A DNA stretch of 64,000 nucleotides from an uncultured Shimia sp. (GTDB taxonomy: Bacteria > Pseudomonadota > Alphaproteobacteria > Rhodobacterales > Rhodobacteraceae): assembly GCF_947493595.1 (NCBI RefSeq), contig NZ_CANLRL010000005.1:179493-243492 (forward strand), read 5' to 3'. The notes under the pieces are model-generated. The model ran no database searches and was not told the origin of the DNA. It saw only the letters and a list, made by a program, of their open reading frames with translations. Shown here piece after piece: positions 51,555 to 59,396 of the stretch (positions are counted from its first letter, which is position 1; each line of letters opens with the position of its first letter). The translations under genes and the position numbers were made by a program.

Positions 51555-52340
51555 TTACTCCAGATCCCAAGCGCGGATCCAGATGACCGCGTCTTGGCTC
51601 AGCTCCTTGCCTTCATGCTCAGTGGCCGGACCAGATCCGAGAGCGGCAAAGCCCCAGTAGCCCGCTTTAGGTACGCCAAAGGTAAAGTAGCCGTTGCCAT
51701 CAGAAATCGCGACAATCGCGCCACCCGGTAGTGGGGAAACAGTTGTGGCTTTGGTACCGGTGCCCGTCAAGTCAGGTTCCGCCGCCATATACTCGATCTC
51801 GATCTCCGCACCGGCAACCGGTTGGCCTTCGCTCAATACGCGGCCGGTGAAGGTGCCGCCTGCGATCACGTTGTAAGGCTTGTTCAGCGGCAGGATCTCG
51901 GTGGCCAGCCCCTGTGGCTGATCCCAATCGGTGGGCAGCTCGTTGCGGTTCAGGTAAGCCTTGGTGATCTGCTGAATGTAGATGTCTTCTGACTCTTCAT
52001 AGTAAGGCGTAGGCACAGTCACGACCACGTAGTCACCGGAGCGTTTAACGGGTACTGAACCCATAAAGGCTTTTGCGCTGTTGTCAGGTCCATCAAACGT
52101 GGTCTCTTCCAGCGTGTCCATCAAGTCGGTTTTTTCGCCGTTGTGGATCACGTAGAACTCTTCCGGCTTCTCCAGGGTCATCACGTGACCGGCGTCATGT
52201 GGGTGCCAGAAGATCAGCTTCACCGGCACATCGCCGGGACGCGCGATCATGGTGTCTTCGGTATACTCAAGCAGGAAATGCGCTTGTGCCATAACCGGCA
52301 GGGTCAGAGCTGCGGTGGCCGCCAAAAGCAATGTTTTCAC
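51555..52340 (-). CDS. NikK-like secreted DUF4198 protein
   Basis: A 261-residue periplasmic protein with a signal peptide (LLLAATAALTLPVMAQA) whose mature end begins His-Phe, a metal-ligand-like start. DUF4198 marks are MIARPGDVPVKLIFWHPHDAGH and PGGAIVAISDGNGYFTFGVPKAGYWGF. NikK proteins deliver metal to NikM/CbiM-type transporters. I choose GTG 52340, with AAGGA eight bases upstream, rather than ATG 52379 or the frame start 52463, because only it places the signal peptide at the N-terminus. First gene behind riboswitch 2. Confidence 0.8.
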   Translation of the reverse strand: MKTLLLAATAALTLPVMAQAHFLLEYTEDTMIARPGDVPVKLIFWHPHDAGHVMTLEKPEEFYVIHNGEKTDLMDTLEETTFDGPDNSAKAFMGSVPVKRSGDYVVVTVPTPYYEESEDIYIQQITKAYLNRNELPTDWDQPQGLATEILPLNKPYNVIAGGTFTGRVLSEGQPVAGAEIEIEYMAAEPDLTGTGTKATTVSPLPGGAIVAISDGNGYFTFGVPKAGYWGFAALGSGPATEHEGKELSQDAVIWIRAWDLE

Positions 52341-52482
52341 AAAAATAGTCCTTATCACGTTGCGCCTTCCCCGGCGCATTTGGTGTGTGACTTGGAGTGG
52401 TTTGGAACCGAATATCGCGCGCGACACACAGATCCAGCGCACACCCCGTCGCCGATGATGCACGCCCCTTCCGGGGGCGCGT

Positions 52483-52657
52483 GTTCGGCAGGTCTCCTGA
52501 CTTGCGGGTCAAAACACAAAGCTGGCCTTCCCGGAGTGTCCCAGTGGCATGATCAGCTGTGCTCGCCGCTTACAGTTGCGGGGGCAGTTGCAGAGTTGGC
52601 CGAAACGTCAGCCGCACTGCATTCCCTATTGCTTCCGAGGATTCCCCGGAACCGAAC
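52483..52657 (-). promoter_or_regulatory. Cobalamin riboswitch 2
   Basis: On the minus strand: closing stem GTTCGG (52657-52652) with CCGAAC (52488-52483), AGGGAATGCAGTGCGG, the core ACTGCCCCCGCAACTGTAAGCGGC, CCACTGGGACACTCCGGGAAGG and the B12 box AGTCAGGAGACCTGCC. It precedes the nikK-cbiM-nikL-cbiQ-cbiO operon by about 140 bases. Confidence 0.95.
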
Positions 52658-52994
52658 ATGCTGCGTGTTTGCCAGAGCAAAGCAGGATTGGTCAATAAGG
52701 GAATGCGACGCAGTGGGTGCAAATTGCGAACGGCATGTTGCCACGGCGCATGCATTGCCTTGGCATGGCGGTGACCAACCTGGTCGCGCTATTTCAGCCA
52801 CATGAACGGGAGGAGAGTTGGACGAAGTATTCACCGGGCATCACGCGCCGGAGCCGGGAACCTATTTTTATTTCCCACGGGAGTATCGCACCCTGACACC
52901 GTTCCGGGTGTGCCCTCAGCTTCTGAAAGAAGGCAATTGAAGCGTTGGCCCGGCAAAAATCTGGGCGTGCCGAGCCTGTTTTTGGCTTTGATGT
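52658..52994. other. Stretch upstream of riboswitch 2; possible 40-residue ORF
   Basis: About 340 bases that should hold the promoter for riboswitch 2. On the + strand, TTG 52818 behind GGGAGGAG opens a 40-codon frame to 52940 (HHAPEPGTYFYFPREYRTLT), protein-like but unrecognised. Nothing else is supported. Confidence 0.35.
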
Positions 52995-53465
52995 TCAGTG
53001 GCTCACGTTGACCGGCCCCGCCAGTCGGGTGCCTGTGACTTGAGCAACCGTTGCAGGGGCGCCAAGGTCAACCACGTTTGGAGCGGGGCAATACTCGATC
53101 GAGCAAGGCAGGTAATAGAGATCCGCTTCAGCCGCGAAAGTTTCGGCGTTTTGCTCCATCTCGCCACGATAAACGGTGACGTTCATGCCTTTAGGCGCCC
53201 CGCTTTCGACGTCCGCAAGAAAGGCAAACATCTGGATTTCAAAGCGGTTGCCATCGACCCTTGTGATGCTGGCCGGACTGTCGGTGAATTTCACGCCCGC
53301 CGCGCCAAACATCCAACCGCCCACAATGTCGGCGGTGCCACCCGCATTGACATTCATGATGTTCTGATAGGCGGCCCCGTCAGGCAGCACCCCGGTGACT
53401 TCGACAAACCAGCTGCCACGAATGAACAGGATGGGATCGCCAGAGCCTTCGTCCACGTAGTGCAT
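52995..53465 (-). pseudogene. Chimeric ORF: alpha/beta-hydrolase start joined to an unrelated beta-rich domain
   Basis: The frame just upstream of, and including, ATG 53465 reads LPFAARFVQVKGSKMHYVDE then GSGDPILFI, the exact opening of haloalkane-dehalogenase-like alpha/beta hydrolases, in which a His-Gly oxyanion motif should follow. Instead it becomes RGSWFVEVTGVLPDGAAYQN, and then a beta-rich domain of about 140 residues that I do not recognise (YYLPCSIEYCPAPNVVDLG). The join is near 53420. I read this as a deletion that fused the start of one gene to another; whether the product is made is unknown. Confidence 0.55.
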
Positions 53466-53509
53466 TTTGCTGCCTTTCACCTGCACGAAGCGTGCGGCAA
53501 ATGGGAGGT

Positions 53510-53936
53510 CGACATGGCGATTTTGGGCGCACCGGCGCGCAGCCCATTTTTTGATTATCGCCAGATCTCTGAAATGAGTTTCCCTTTGGTGGCTGCCCCG
53601 GATCTGATTGCGATGTCGCCTGAAGCTATCAGCAAAGCAGAGTTGGAGCGGCATCCACAAGTGGTGGCCAAGCCGAGTGACGAAAAGGCGCCGAACACCG
53701 GTTTGTTGGAGGCGGCTCCCAAATTGTTCGTGAATGACATGTCTACCAAAAAAGACCTGCTGCTGGCCGGCTTGGGCTGGGGGCGGTTGCCAGATCACAT
53801 GGTGGAGGCGGAGATTGCGCGGGGAGATTTGGTGTGCCTGCCGACACTTGGTGATTTAACCTTGCCAATCTGCCTGACCAAACGCGCCGGCCAGGTATTG
53901 GACCCCGTGGGACGACGGATCTGGGAGCAGCTGTAA
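53510..53936 (+). pseudogene. LysR-family regulator, C-terminal fragment
   Basis: The frame MAILGAPARSPFFDYRQISE continues to FPLVAAPDLIAMSPE, GLGWGRLPDHMVEAEIARGDLVCLPT and the C-terminus, the second half of a LysR effector-binding domain. The DNA-binding domain and the first half are missing: the frame runs instead into sequence antisense to the chimeric ORF. The break at about 53505-53512 coincides with the start of the hydrolase piece, so one rearrangement could have produced both. Confidence 0.75.
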
Positions 53937-54088
53937 GGAAAAGAGTGATGCCCCGCCATCAAGTGGCGCTGTGAGGAGACAGATGTGGGCGTGAACTGCC
54001 CTGCCTGAATGGTCCATTTGAACAGGCAGCAAAGACAAACTCCGCATCGGCCCTGCCTAAAACCCACGGAACACATCACATCAGCAAA

Positions 54089-55009
54089 CTAGACATTATT
54101 TCGATAGGACTGGGGGGACAGCCCTACGTGCTGAGAAAACGACCGCGTGAAATGAGCTTGATCACTGTACCCGGACAAAAATCCAACCTCCGCAAGCCCT
54201 CTCCCAGGCTCCTCGCAAAGAAGCTTGGCGGCACATTGCAATCGGGTGTCTGCGATCAAGCGAGAGAAAGTTGTGGCCTGTTTGGCGAGGTGACGTTGCA
54301 AACTGCGCTGAGACAGACAAAGTTCTTCAGCAACCTCACTCAGATACCACCTGCGGAGTGGATCTGCGGCCAATAGAGATCGGATGCGTGCCGTAATCTC
54401 TGTTGGTTCCCCGGCTGACGCAAAGGCCTGCCTTGGTGCGGCAGAGACATCACCTACCTCCAGAATGACCCTTCTGTCATCTGTAGGAACGGCCGGTGGA
54501 AACCATGTTTCATTTTGCCTCCAAACCTGACCTCGTAAGGTGGCAACCGTCACAGGCGCTGAGGATACAATTTCCATGAGGTTGGTCAAAACCCCGACAA
54601 CCAAAAGAGTTTCTGCCTGTGATGGAAGCACCGATCCGGAACTGGCTTGGTGGTGAAGCACATATTTGCCCCGCTCCTTGGCTTCAAAATGCAACCTATG
54701 CCGCCCATGGGTGAAGGCCTCCATACGCGTCCAACGTCGATGCAGATCCTCAATGGTTTTTGCCTTTAACAAAGCCTGTGCCAAAGGCTCCGGCGGAAGT
54801 TTGCGAACGGCATCGGAGACACGCAGAAGCGACACTGGCCCAAGTCTTGTTATAACCTCATCCAAGACCTTGCGTTTCTCGTGAATAGGCACATGCGCGC
54901 CACTTGAGGACGGCACATCAAAGTGAATCCCCTCTTGCTTAAGCCCCAACGCAAGGATGCGCATCATGGCAGCGGACGCGAAATTGTCACCAGAGTCGTA
55001 TGAAGTCAT
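54089..55009 (-). CDS. AraC-family regulator next to the molybdoenzyme operon
   Basis: A 306-residue regulator. The first ~200 residues are an AraC-type effector domain of the OruR-like kind (LRVSDAVRKLPPEPLAQALLKAKTIEDLHRRWTRMEAFTH). The C-terminal ~100 are a double HTH (LSEVAEELCLSQRSLQRHLAKQ and LAEVGFLSGYSDQAHFTRSFSQHVGLSPQSYR). ATG 55009 is chosen, 13 bases after the methyltransferase stop. It is the last gene of the set iorA-iorB-methyltransferase-AraC. Confidence 0.85.
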   Translation of the reverse strand: MTSYDSGDNFASAAMMRILALGLKQEGIHFDVPSSSGAHVPIHEKRKVLDEVITRLGPVSLLRVSDAVRKLPPEPLAQALLKAKTIEDLHRRWTRMEAFTHGRHRLHFEAKERGKYVLHHQASSGSVLPSQAETLLVVGVLTNLMEIVSSAPVTVATLRGQVWRQNETWFPPAVPTDDRRVILEVGDVSAAPRQAFASAGEPTEITARIRSLLAADPLRRWYLSEVAEELCLSQRSLQRHLAKQATTFSRLIADTRLQCAAKLLCEEPGRGLAEVGFLSGYSDQAHFTRSFSQHVGLSPQSYRNNV

Positions 55010-55022
55010 GGGCACCTGTCGC

Positions 55023-55622
55023 TCATTTTCGCTGCAAGTAGTAAACAGAAGCCGGCGGCAGATTTCGAGGCACAAATGCCACGCGATGTGCAACCAGACC
55101 AAGCTGCTCCAATACCACCTGTTTCACCGGACAGCGCATCCCATAAGTAAACAGCCGAAAGCTGGCGGCAGGTTTTAGAACAGAAAAACTTGCCCGAAGA
55201 ATACCGCAGACCTTTTCAGGCGGCATGGATAGCAACGGCAATCCGCACAGAACCGCCGCGGCCGGGGTATCAAACGGCATCAGGTGCGAGACGGACTCGG
55301 CGTCGTCACAAACAATCCGGAGACCAGGAATACGCGAGGTCAACGCCTCGGCAAGACACGGGTTGCTTTCCACCGCAAATATCTGTTCCGCGGCAATGCC
55401 TCTCCGGATGAGCGCCGCTGTGAACGCCCCTGTTCCCGGTCCCAATTCAATGATCGGCCCCTCTTCAGCCTGAATGTTTCGGGTGATCTCGGCCGCCAAG
55501 TCCGTTCCTGAAGGAGCAATGGCGCCTATGGACAGTGGTGACTTCACCCATTCGCGGAAAAACAGGCCAGAGTGGCTCGCGGAGATGTTCTTGCCCCCTG
55601 TCTCACTTGGCAACAACGTCAT
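55023..55622 (-). CDS. Phospholipid-N-methyltransferase-like SAM methyltransferase
   Basis: A 199-residue class I methyltransferase. Motif I is IIELGPGTGAFTAALI; the N-terminus has FFREWVKSPLSIGAIAPSG, typical of PmtA/rRNA-adenine dimethylase-like proteins that act on phosphatidylethanolamine. The LCGLPLLSMPPEKV segment corresponds to the SGLPLLS signature of this group. It overlaps the molybdoenzyme gene by four bases, which suggests joint expression but not an obvious shared pathway. Confidence 0.8.
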   Translation of the reverse strand: MTLLPSETGGKNISASHSGLFFREWVKSPLSIGAIAPSGTDLAAEITRNIQAEEGPIIELGPGTGAFTAALIRRGIAAEQIFAVESNPCLAEALTSRIPGLRIVCDDAESVSHLMPFDTPAAAVLCGLPLLSMPPEKVCGILRASFSVLKPAASFRLFTYGMRCPVKQVVLEQLGLVAHRVAFVPRNLPPASVYYLQRK

Positions 55623-57688
55623 AATGCAAACTCCGACGGCACGACGGGAAACCGCGTTGGGCGCATGCCTGTGGCCGCACGGATGGCATTGGCAATTGCA
55701 CCTGGCCCGGCCACAATCACCGTTTCTCCTGCGCCGGAGGGGGCGTGTGATCGCTCAACCAGGTTCACGCTCATCTTTGGCACTTCGGGCATGGCCGGGA
55801 TGGGCGTTTCCGAGAAGTGATCCGCAACAACACCGCCATTTGACACCGGCAACCCGTCATGCAGTACCAGGCCGACACTCCACGCCAAATTCCCCTCACA
55901 TTGCGCGCGCACCTGATCGGGATTGATCACCATGCCACAATCATGTGCGCACCAAAGTCGGGTTACGCGAATTGTGCCATCTGGCGCAACAGACACATCG
56001 GCAACCACTGCCGCATAGCTGTGCTCTTTGTAAATCCCACATGCGACCCCACGTCCTTTTCGCTCCGTGCTGTCTTGGTTAGGCGCATGACCCTGCCAGC
56101 CCGAGCTCTCCGCAACACGCTGCAAAACCGCTTTTAGCCTCGGGTCCTGCAAATGCCGTAACCTAAACTCGACAGGATCGGCACCAAGGGTCCACGCCGC
56201 TTCATCAATCGTGCACTCAATCGCCAAATTATTGGGTCCCGCTCCAAGCCCACGCCATGGTCCGGAATGCACTGGAAGGCGAACCAAATCATAAGACGCA
56301 CGGGCCCGTGCCACCTGGTAGGGCATCTTCATGCCACGTGCGACACCGGGATCGCCAGCAGCCAAATTAGTGCCTGCTTGCATCCAGGCAGGAATGCCTG
56401 CGGATGTAAAAATGATATGTGACGACATCTGTTGGTGATCCCAGTCCGTGAGCCGCCCCTCAGATAACCTGAAGCGCACCCGATGAGAGGACGGCGGGCG
56501 GTGATAGGCTCTGGAAAGCTCCTGTGACCGCGTCCATTGGACTTTGACACGCGTGCCGCTTTCCCGCGCCAGAAACGCAGCCTCCACTTCGGCGCGGCAT
56601 AAGACTTTGCCACCGAAAGCGCCTCCTACCCGCATGGACTGAACCCGAACGTTTCCGGGCGCCATCCCAAACCGATCGGCCAGCTCATCACGAATGTAAA
56701 ACGCGTCCTGCGTACCAGTCCAAACCGTCAGCGTGCCATTTTGCCATTCTGCCACTGCGGCGCGCGGCTCAATTTGCCCATGCGGTGCAAAAGCGAAATC
56801 ATAACGAAAACTCCCGTCCCAAGCGCCCTCTTCCACAGGGTCATTCATAACCGCATTTTTTAATCCGGTGGGAGACAGTGCCTTGTCGATGTCGATCGCG
56901 GCCTCCATGTCCAGAATATCAGGCGCACTGTCCAAATCCCACTCAATGGCGAGCGCCTCGGCAATCTGACTCAAAGCGTCTGGATGGCGTGCAATGATGC
57001 CAAGACCAACCGTGTGGCCTCGCGGCCCCGGCACCTCCTCGACCAAGGCCACAAATCCCGGCACTGCCTTGGCCGCCGCAGCGTTCCACTTAACGGGACG
57101 CGATCCAACATCTGTTGTTACTGGCGCAAATAAAACCCGACCATGACGCATGTCAGCCCCAACCATGTCCGCGGCATACAAGGGCCGCCCCTGCACGATG
57201 TCGCGCCCTTGGACCAGTTCCGGAGACACACCAACGACCCCCTCGCCCTTGAATGCGCTCAACTCGGAAGTCGGGCGTGGGGTAACAGTCACCAAGCCAT
57301 GATCGCGCCCCTCCTTGATCGCGACTCTCAAACTCGCGCAGGCCTGGGCCAGCGGTTCAGCAAACTGTGCAACCGACTCGCTGCCAACGGTCGCCTTCAC
57401 CCGCGGCAAGTTCGTGTCATGTAATTGAACCTGCACCTTGTCCCACGCGACGTGCAATTCGGAACAAGCAACCTGCTTAAGCGCCGTGGCAATGTGCTGA
57501 CCCATTTCGACCCTAGGAAGGGTCAATTCATATGCGCCATCTTTGAAACGAATCCACCCAATCGCATCGCCGGCAGTTGGCGCAGGCCGCTTGGGCAAAA
57601 CAGGCACCTGGCTCCACACCGCCGCACCCAGACCAATCACCGCAACAAGACCGCCGCTCGCGGCGCGCAACACATCACGTCGGTTCAT
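55619..57688 (-). CDS. Xanthine-dehydrogenase-family molybdopterin subunit (IorB-like)
   Basis: A 689-residue large subunit with an N-terminal twin-arginine-type signal ([13 protein letters not shown], then a hydrophobic stretch), indicating export. Ald_Xan_dh_C2 motifs include [52 protein letters not shown] and [23 protein letters not shown] near the end, where the catalytic Glu (GAGE) lies. It oxidises N-heterocycles or aldehydes with water, passing electrons to the partner [2Fe-2S] subunit. ATG 57688 overlaps the partner's stop. Confidence 0.88.
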   Translation of the reverse strand: MNRRDVLRAASGGLVAVIGLGAAVWSQVPVLPKRPAPTAGDAIGWIRFKDGAYELTLPRVEMGQHIATALKQVACSELHVAWDKVQVQLHDTNLPRVKATVGSESVAQFAEPLAQACASLRVAIKEGRDHGLVTVTPRPTSELSAFKGEGVVGVSPELVQGRDIVQGRPLYAADMVGADMRHGRVLFAPVTTDVGSRPVKWNAAAAKAVPGFVALVEEVPGPRGHTVGLGIIARHPDALSQIAEALAIEWDLDSAPDILDMEAAIDIDKALSPTGLKNAVMNDPVEEGAWDGSFRYDFAFAPHGQIEPRAAVAEWQNGTLTVWTGTQDAFYIRDELADRFGMAPGNVRVQSMRVGGAFGGKVLCRAEVEAAFLARESGTRVKVQWTRSQELSRAYHRPPSSHRVRFRLSEGRLTDWDHQQMSSHIIFTSAGIPAWMQAGTNLAAGDPGVARGMKMPYQVARARASYDLVRLPVHSGPWRGLGAGPNNLAIECTIDEAAWTLGADPVEFRLRHLQDPRLKAVLQRVAESSGWQGHAPNQDSTERKGRGVACGIYKEHSYAAVVADVSVAPDGTIRVTRLWCAHDCGMVINPDQVRAQCEGNLAWSVGLVLHDGLPVSNGGVVADHFSETPIPAMPEVPKMSVNLVERSHAPSGAGETVIVAGPGAIANAIRAATGMRPTRFPVVPSEFAL

Positions 57689-58146
57689 CTTTTTACCTCC
57701 GCGACACTGTGAATTGCAGCGCGAATACGCTGATAGGTGCCACATCGGCAGAGGTTCCCCTCCATCGCATCCTCGACCTCGTCTGACGTCGGTTGCGCGT
57801 TTTCACGCAACAATGCGACGGCCGACATGATCTGTCCGGCTTGGCAATACCCACATTGCGGCACAGCATGATCCAGCCAGGCTTGCTGCACGGGATGCAG
57901 GGGGCCGCCGTCTCCGGCCAGCCCTTCAACTGTCTCAACGCGCGCGCCCTGCACGCTATCGGCAGACGTAATACATGAGCGTATGGCGACACCGTCCACG
58001 ATGACCGTGCAAGCGCCGCACACACCTTCACCGCACCCCAATTTGGCACCAACCAGTCCAAAATAATCCCTGAGCAGAAAAAGTAGAGAGCCCTGCCGCC
58101 AAGGCTCCGGAATTACCTGATTTTCATTGTTTAGAAGAATTTTCAT
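57685..58146 (-). CDS. [2Fe-2S] subunit of the molybdoenzyme (IorA-like)
   Basis: A 153-residue ferredoxin-like subunit with both cluster motifs: [11 protein letters not shown] and CGYCQAGQI...CRCGTYQRI. It passes electrons from the molybdenum centre to an acceptor such as a cytochrome. ATG 58146 with GAGGGCTGTG ahead is chosen over GTG 58149. First gene of the operon. No FAD subunit is present, in line with isoquinoline-oxidoreductase-type two-subunit enzymes. Confidence 0.9.
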   Translation of the reverse strand: MKILLNNENQVIPEPWRQGSLLFLLRDYFGLVGAKLGCGEGVCGACTVIVDGVAIRSCITSADSVQGARVETVEGLAGDGGPLHPVQQAWLDHAVPQCGYCQAGQIMSAVALLRENAQPTSDEVEDAMEGNLCRCGTYQRIRAAIHSVAEVKR

Positions 58147-58370
58147 CACAGCCCTCGCTCGTGCTTTCGGTCACTAAATAGGCTGCAGCACACGTCCGGT
58201 ATTGAACGATCGCGCCATTGTCAGAGCTTTGGGGCACGGCGCTGGACAAGGCATAATTGGGCCGCACGTGTATTCCAGCTTCACGCCGATCCGGCGATAC
58301 CCTTTTCGGCATCGCTTGGCCGCGATGAACTTCAATACCATGCGTTTTCAAGGGTCATCAGGCGGGCGCC
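58147..58370. other. Upstream region of the molybdoenzyme operon
   Basis: About 220 bases with no gene. It should hold the promoter of the iorAB-like operon; I find no clear promoter pair or palindrome. Confidence 0.4.
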
Positions 58371-58460
58371 CCGGTGTGGTAAGATAACTTGATCCCGCAC
58401 CACCCGGAACGCAACTTCCTGCAGGCGCTTGAGCTTGGCATTCTTCGCTTGGAGCGCCTT
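58371..58460 (-). mobile_element. Worn IS3-type orfA fragment
   Basis: One minus-strand frame reads LQAKNAKLKRLQE, the leucine-zipper-like end of IS3-family orfA proteins, with no complete gene around it. It is a trace only. Confidence 0.35.
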
Positions 58461-58614
58461 CAGCTGGGCCGATCATTGCAATACCCCTACGCCACCATTC
58501 CCCGATTGGACATGTGGCGCGTGCCTTGGCTCAGGTCACAGCCTGCACAAAACTTTGCGGAGTCTCCGATTGCAACGCTACCGTTGCTTTGGAGACTTGG
58601 TTGGTAGTTTGAGG

Positions 58615-58884
58615 CCTGAGCCCCAAGTTTCCTCCACGGTGCGGAGAGTTCTTGGGGTAGGTTTGATGGCCTTACGCAGCCAGTTTGTCCATCATTCTTT
58701 TCTCAGCAAATTCTCTGGGCGTCAGGTTTCCGAGCGCCGAATGTGGTCTGTGGGTATTGTAGTCCTCCTGCCATTGTTCCAGCTTGAGGAAGTGGCCCAC
58801 GAGATTTGGCAACCAATACCGACCCTGGAGCGGTGCGATGAGTTGCTTTTTGTCGGGGATTGGGTAGGCTTGAGCTTGTTTCAT
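58615..58884 (-). mobile_element. IS3-family transposase remnant (C-terminal end)
   Basis: The minus-strand frame ending at 58672 reads FLKLEQWQEDYNTHRPHSAL, GNLTPREFAEKRMMDKLAA, the usual end of IS3-family orfB. The upstream part of the ORF is not transposase-like, so only about 45 residues remain. The sequence at 58615-58660 (CCTGAGCCCCAAGTTTCC) looks like the IS end. It borders the promoter of the receiver gene. Confidence 0.75.
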
Positions 58885-58907
58885 CCCAACGATCTAGGAC
58901 AGCCCGG

Positions 58908-59312
58908 ATGCAAAAACTGTACATCGCGGACGACAATGTCGAGTTTGCGGAGTATTTGGCGCATGTTGCAACCCGAGACGGGTGGGAAGCTGAAATATGC
59001 AGCAACGGCCTCAAACTTTTGGAAAAATTGAAAAAAGGTGACGAGCCGGCTTTGTTGCTTGTTGATATTAACATGCCACATATGGACGGGATCGAGGTTA
59101 TCTCCGGAATTGCGGCGCTCAACCGTCCAATGCGTTTGCGCTTTATGACCGGTGGCGGGGCGCCGTCCATGGAAGCGGCAAAACTGATTGCGCAGGCGCG
59201 TGACATTGATGTCGGCGATAGCATTCATAAACCGCTGTCTCGAGACTTTCTGAGAGACCTACTACAAACCGAAGCTGGCGCTTTGGCTCAGATGCAAGCG
59301 CAATCTTTGTGA
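58908..59312 (+). CDS. Stand-alone response-regulator receiver protein
   Basis: A 134-residue CheY-like receiver: acidic pair in LYIADDNVEF, phosphoryl-accepting Asp53 in LLVDINMPHMDG, and Lys in IHKPLSRDFL. It has no output domain, so it acts by protein contact or as a phosphate sink. ATG 58908 is chosen, since the frame upstream runs into the IS remnant. It converges with the hybrid kinase gene 84 bases away and is the likely partner of that kinase. Confidence 0.85.
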   Translation: MQKLYIADDNVEFAEYLAHVATRDGWEAEICSNGLKLLEKLKKGDEPALLLVDINMPHMDGIEVISGIAALNRPMRLRFMTGGGAPSMEAAKLIAQARDIDVGDSIHKPLSRDFLRDLLQTEAGALAQMQAQSL

Positions 59313-59396
59313 AGCCTCCCCCATTGGCAAAAAGGCGTTTGTCAACGACCGGGCGCTAAGGGGACGAAAGCTCGCACGGGCCCTGGACCGCTCGCC

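Noticed and set aside
52461-52483. GC hairpin (CACGCCCC...GGGGGCGCGTG) after riboswitch 2 as a Rho-independent terminator
   Set aside because: No T-run follows on the minus strand; it may be part of the expression platform, but I cannot support a terminator.
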